Of a stretch of DNA of 64,000 bases, positions 63,281 through 64,000 are shown piece after piece. A program made the translations under genes and the position numbers. The DNA comes from Pseudomonas khorasanensis (GTDB lineage: Bacteria; Pseudomonadota; Gammaproteobacteria; Pseudomonadales; Pseudomonadaceae): positions 310,001 through 374,000 of the forward strand of contig NZ_JABWQP020000002.1 in NCBI RefSeq assembly GCF_014268505.2, given 5' to 3'. The number at the start of each line of letters is the position of its first letter. Position 1 is the first letter of the stretch. The notes under the pieces were generated by a model. That model was not told the origin of the DNA and made no database searches. It saw nothing but the letters and a program-made list of their open reading frames with translations.

Positions 63281-63376
63281 GTGGGAGCGAGCCTGCTCGC
63301 GAAGGCGTCGTGTCAGTTGCTACATCCGTCGACTGACGCAACATTTTCGCGTGCAGGCTCGCTCCCAAAAGGGAAG
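63281..63376. repeat. REP doublet (REPIN), family A
   Basis: Plus core 63281-63309 and a slightly decayed minus core 63354-63376 (GCGTGCAGG, CCCAAAA), between gtsA and gtsB. Confidence 0.85.
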
Positions 63377-63415
63377 CCGTCTGTAATCTTAATGTGGATT
63401 TCCCCATGAGTTCTG

Positions 63416-64000
63416 TTGCTGTTTTCAGCAAGGCCTCGCCGTTCGATGCATTGCAACGCTGGCTGCCAAAACTGGTGCTGGCGCCGAGCATGTTCATCGT
63501 GCTGGTGGGCTTCTATGGCTACATCCTGTGGACGTTCATTCTGTCGTTCACCACCTCGACCTTTCTGCCCAACTACAAATGGGCAGGTCTGGCGCAATAC
63601 GCACGGTTGTTCGACAACGATCGCTGGTGGGTCGCGAGCAAGAACCTCGCGGTGTTCGGCGGCATGTTCATCGGCATCACTTTGGTGATCGGCGTGCTGC
63701 TGGCGGTATTCCTCGACCAGCGCATCCGTCGCGAAGGCTTTATCCGCACCATTTACCTGTACCCGATGGCGCTCTCGATGATCGTCACCGGTACCGCCTG
63801 GAAATGGCTGCTCAACCCGGGCATGGGCCTGGACAAATTGCTGCGTGACTGGGGCTGGGAAGGCTTCCGTCTGGACTGGCTGATCGACCCCGATCGCGTT
63901 GTGTACTGCCTGGTGATCGCCGCTGTGTGGCAAGCCTCGGGCTTCATTATGGCGATGTTCCTCGCAGGCCTGCGGGGCGTTGATCAGTCGATCATTCGCG
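63416..64000 (+). CDS. gtsB: Sugar ABC transporter permease GtsB, 5' part
   Basis: 195 codons are visible; the window ends inside the gene. Membrane segments near 26-48, 85-108, 120-140 and 165-185 fit a MalF-type permease; the start MSSVAVFSKASPFDALQRWL is typical of GtsB. It forms the pore with GtsC, driven by an ATPase encoded further on. ATG at 63416; no strong ribosome site is visible, and a GTG four codons earlier is possible. Confidence 0.9.

Overview
The window is a stretch of ordinary chromosome from a Pseudomonas of the P. fluorescens group. The evidence is the gene content and order (secA-argJ, aspS-yebC-ruvCAB-ybgC-tolQRAB-pal-cpoB-queEC-tRNA-Lys-nadA, the arcDABC and gcv/sdaA clusters, gap/edd-glk-gltR-gtrS-gts), the high-GC coding style, and many copies of the intergenic REP palindrome GTGGGAGCGAGCCTGCTCGC that is typical of fluorescent pseudomonads. 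I see no prophage, insertion sequence, CRISPR array or plasmid gene.

Layout. 1-8.5 kb: end of secA, argJ, a glutathione S-transferase, a Nudix hydrolase fused to a ThiE-like domain, then (minus strand) a PduO-type cobalamin adenosyltransferase, a PAS/HAMP histidine kinase and panE, followed by yajQ and an MscS channel. 8.6-13.8 kb: an OprD-family porin with a long empty upstream region, a HIT protein, slyX, a cold-shock domain fused to a membrane region, a Dps protein, and a ribbon-helix-helix gene broken by a one-base frameshift. 13.9-27.5 kb: aspS, yebC, Holliday-junction genes ruvCAB, the Tol-Pal envelope operon, queuosine genes queE/queC, tRNA-Lys(TTT) and nadA. 27.6-37.3 kb: an RDD membrane protein, a small cold-shock protein, the glycine cleavage/serine deaminase cluster gcvH-gcvP-sdaA-gcvT and its enhancer-binding regulator GcsR, with a sigma-54 promoter and 18-bp operators between them. 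37.4-44.2 kb: the arginine deiminase operon arcDABC and a second, divergent arcD copy. 44.3-53.8 kb: a class III CoA-transferase, a chemoreceptor, ybaN, and a heme-uptake island (heme oxygenase, TonB receptor with signalling domain, FecR-type anti-sigma, ECF sigma) with a Fur box at its head. 54-64 kb: the glucose block: gap divergent from edd-glk-gltR-gtrS, an AGE-family sugar isomerase, and the ABC transporter genes gtsA and gtsB (cut by the window end).

How the parts work together. In the glucose block GtsAB (with genes beyond the window) imports glucose, Glk phosphorylates it, Edd and Gap serve the Entner-Doudoroff route, HexR-type operators sit between gap and edd, and the GtrS/GltR two-component pair is the likely controller of two promoters that share an identical, precisely spaced operator module (before the isomerase gene and before gtsA). 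In the glycine block, GcsR-like sites and a GG-N10-GC promoter explain how the operon is switched on. In the heme block, iron starvation would relieve Fur at the sigma gene, and heme binding at the receptor would signal through FecR to the sigma factor.

Nothing in the window is a clearly new defence or mobile system. The observations most worth following are the duplicated operator module, the frameshifted ribbon-helix-helix gene, the membrane-fused cold-shock domain, the apparently degenerate ThiE domain and the histidine kinase that lacks a neighbouring response regulator. Locus comparisons with P. aeruginosa are from memory and are marked as such.
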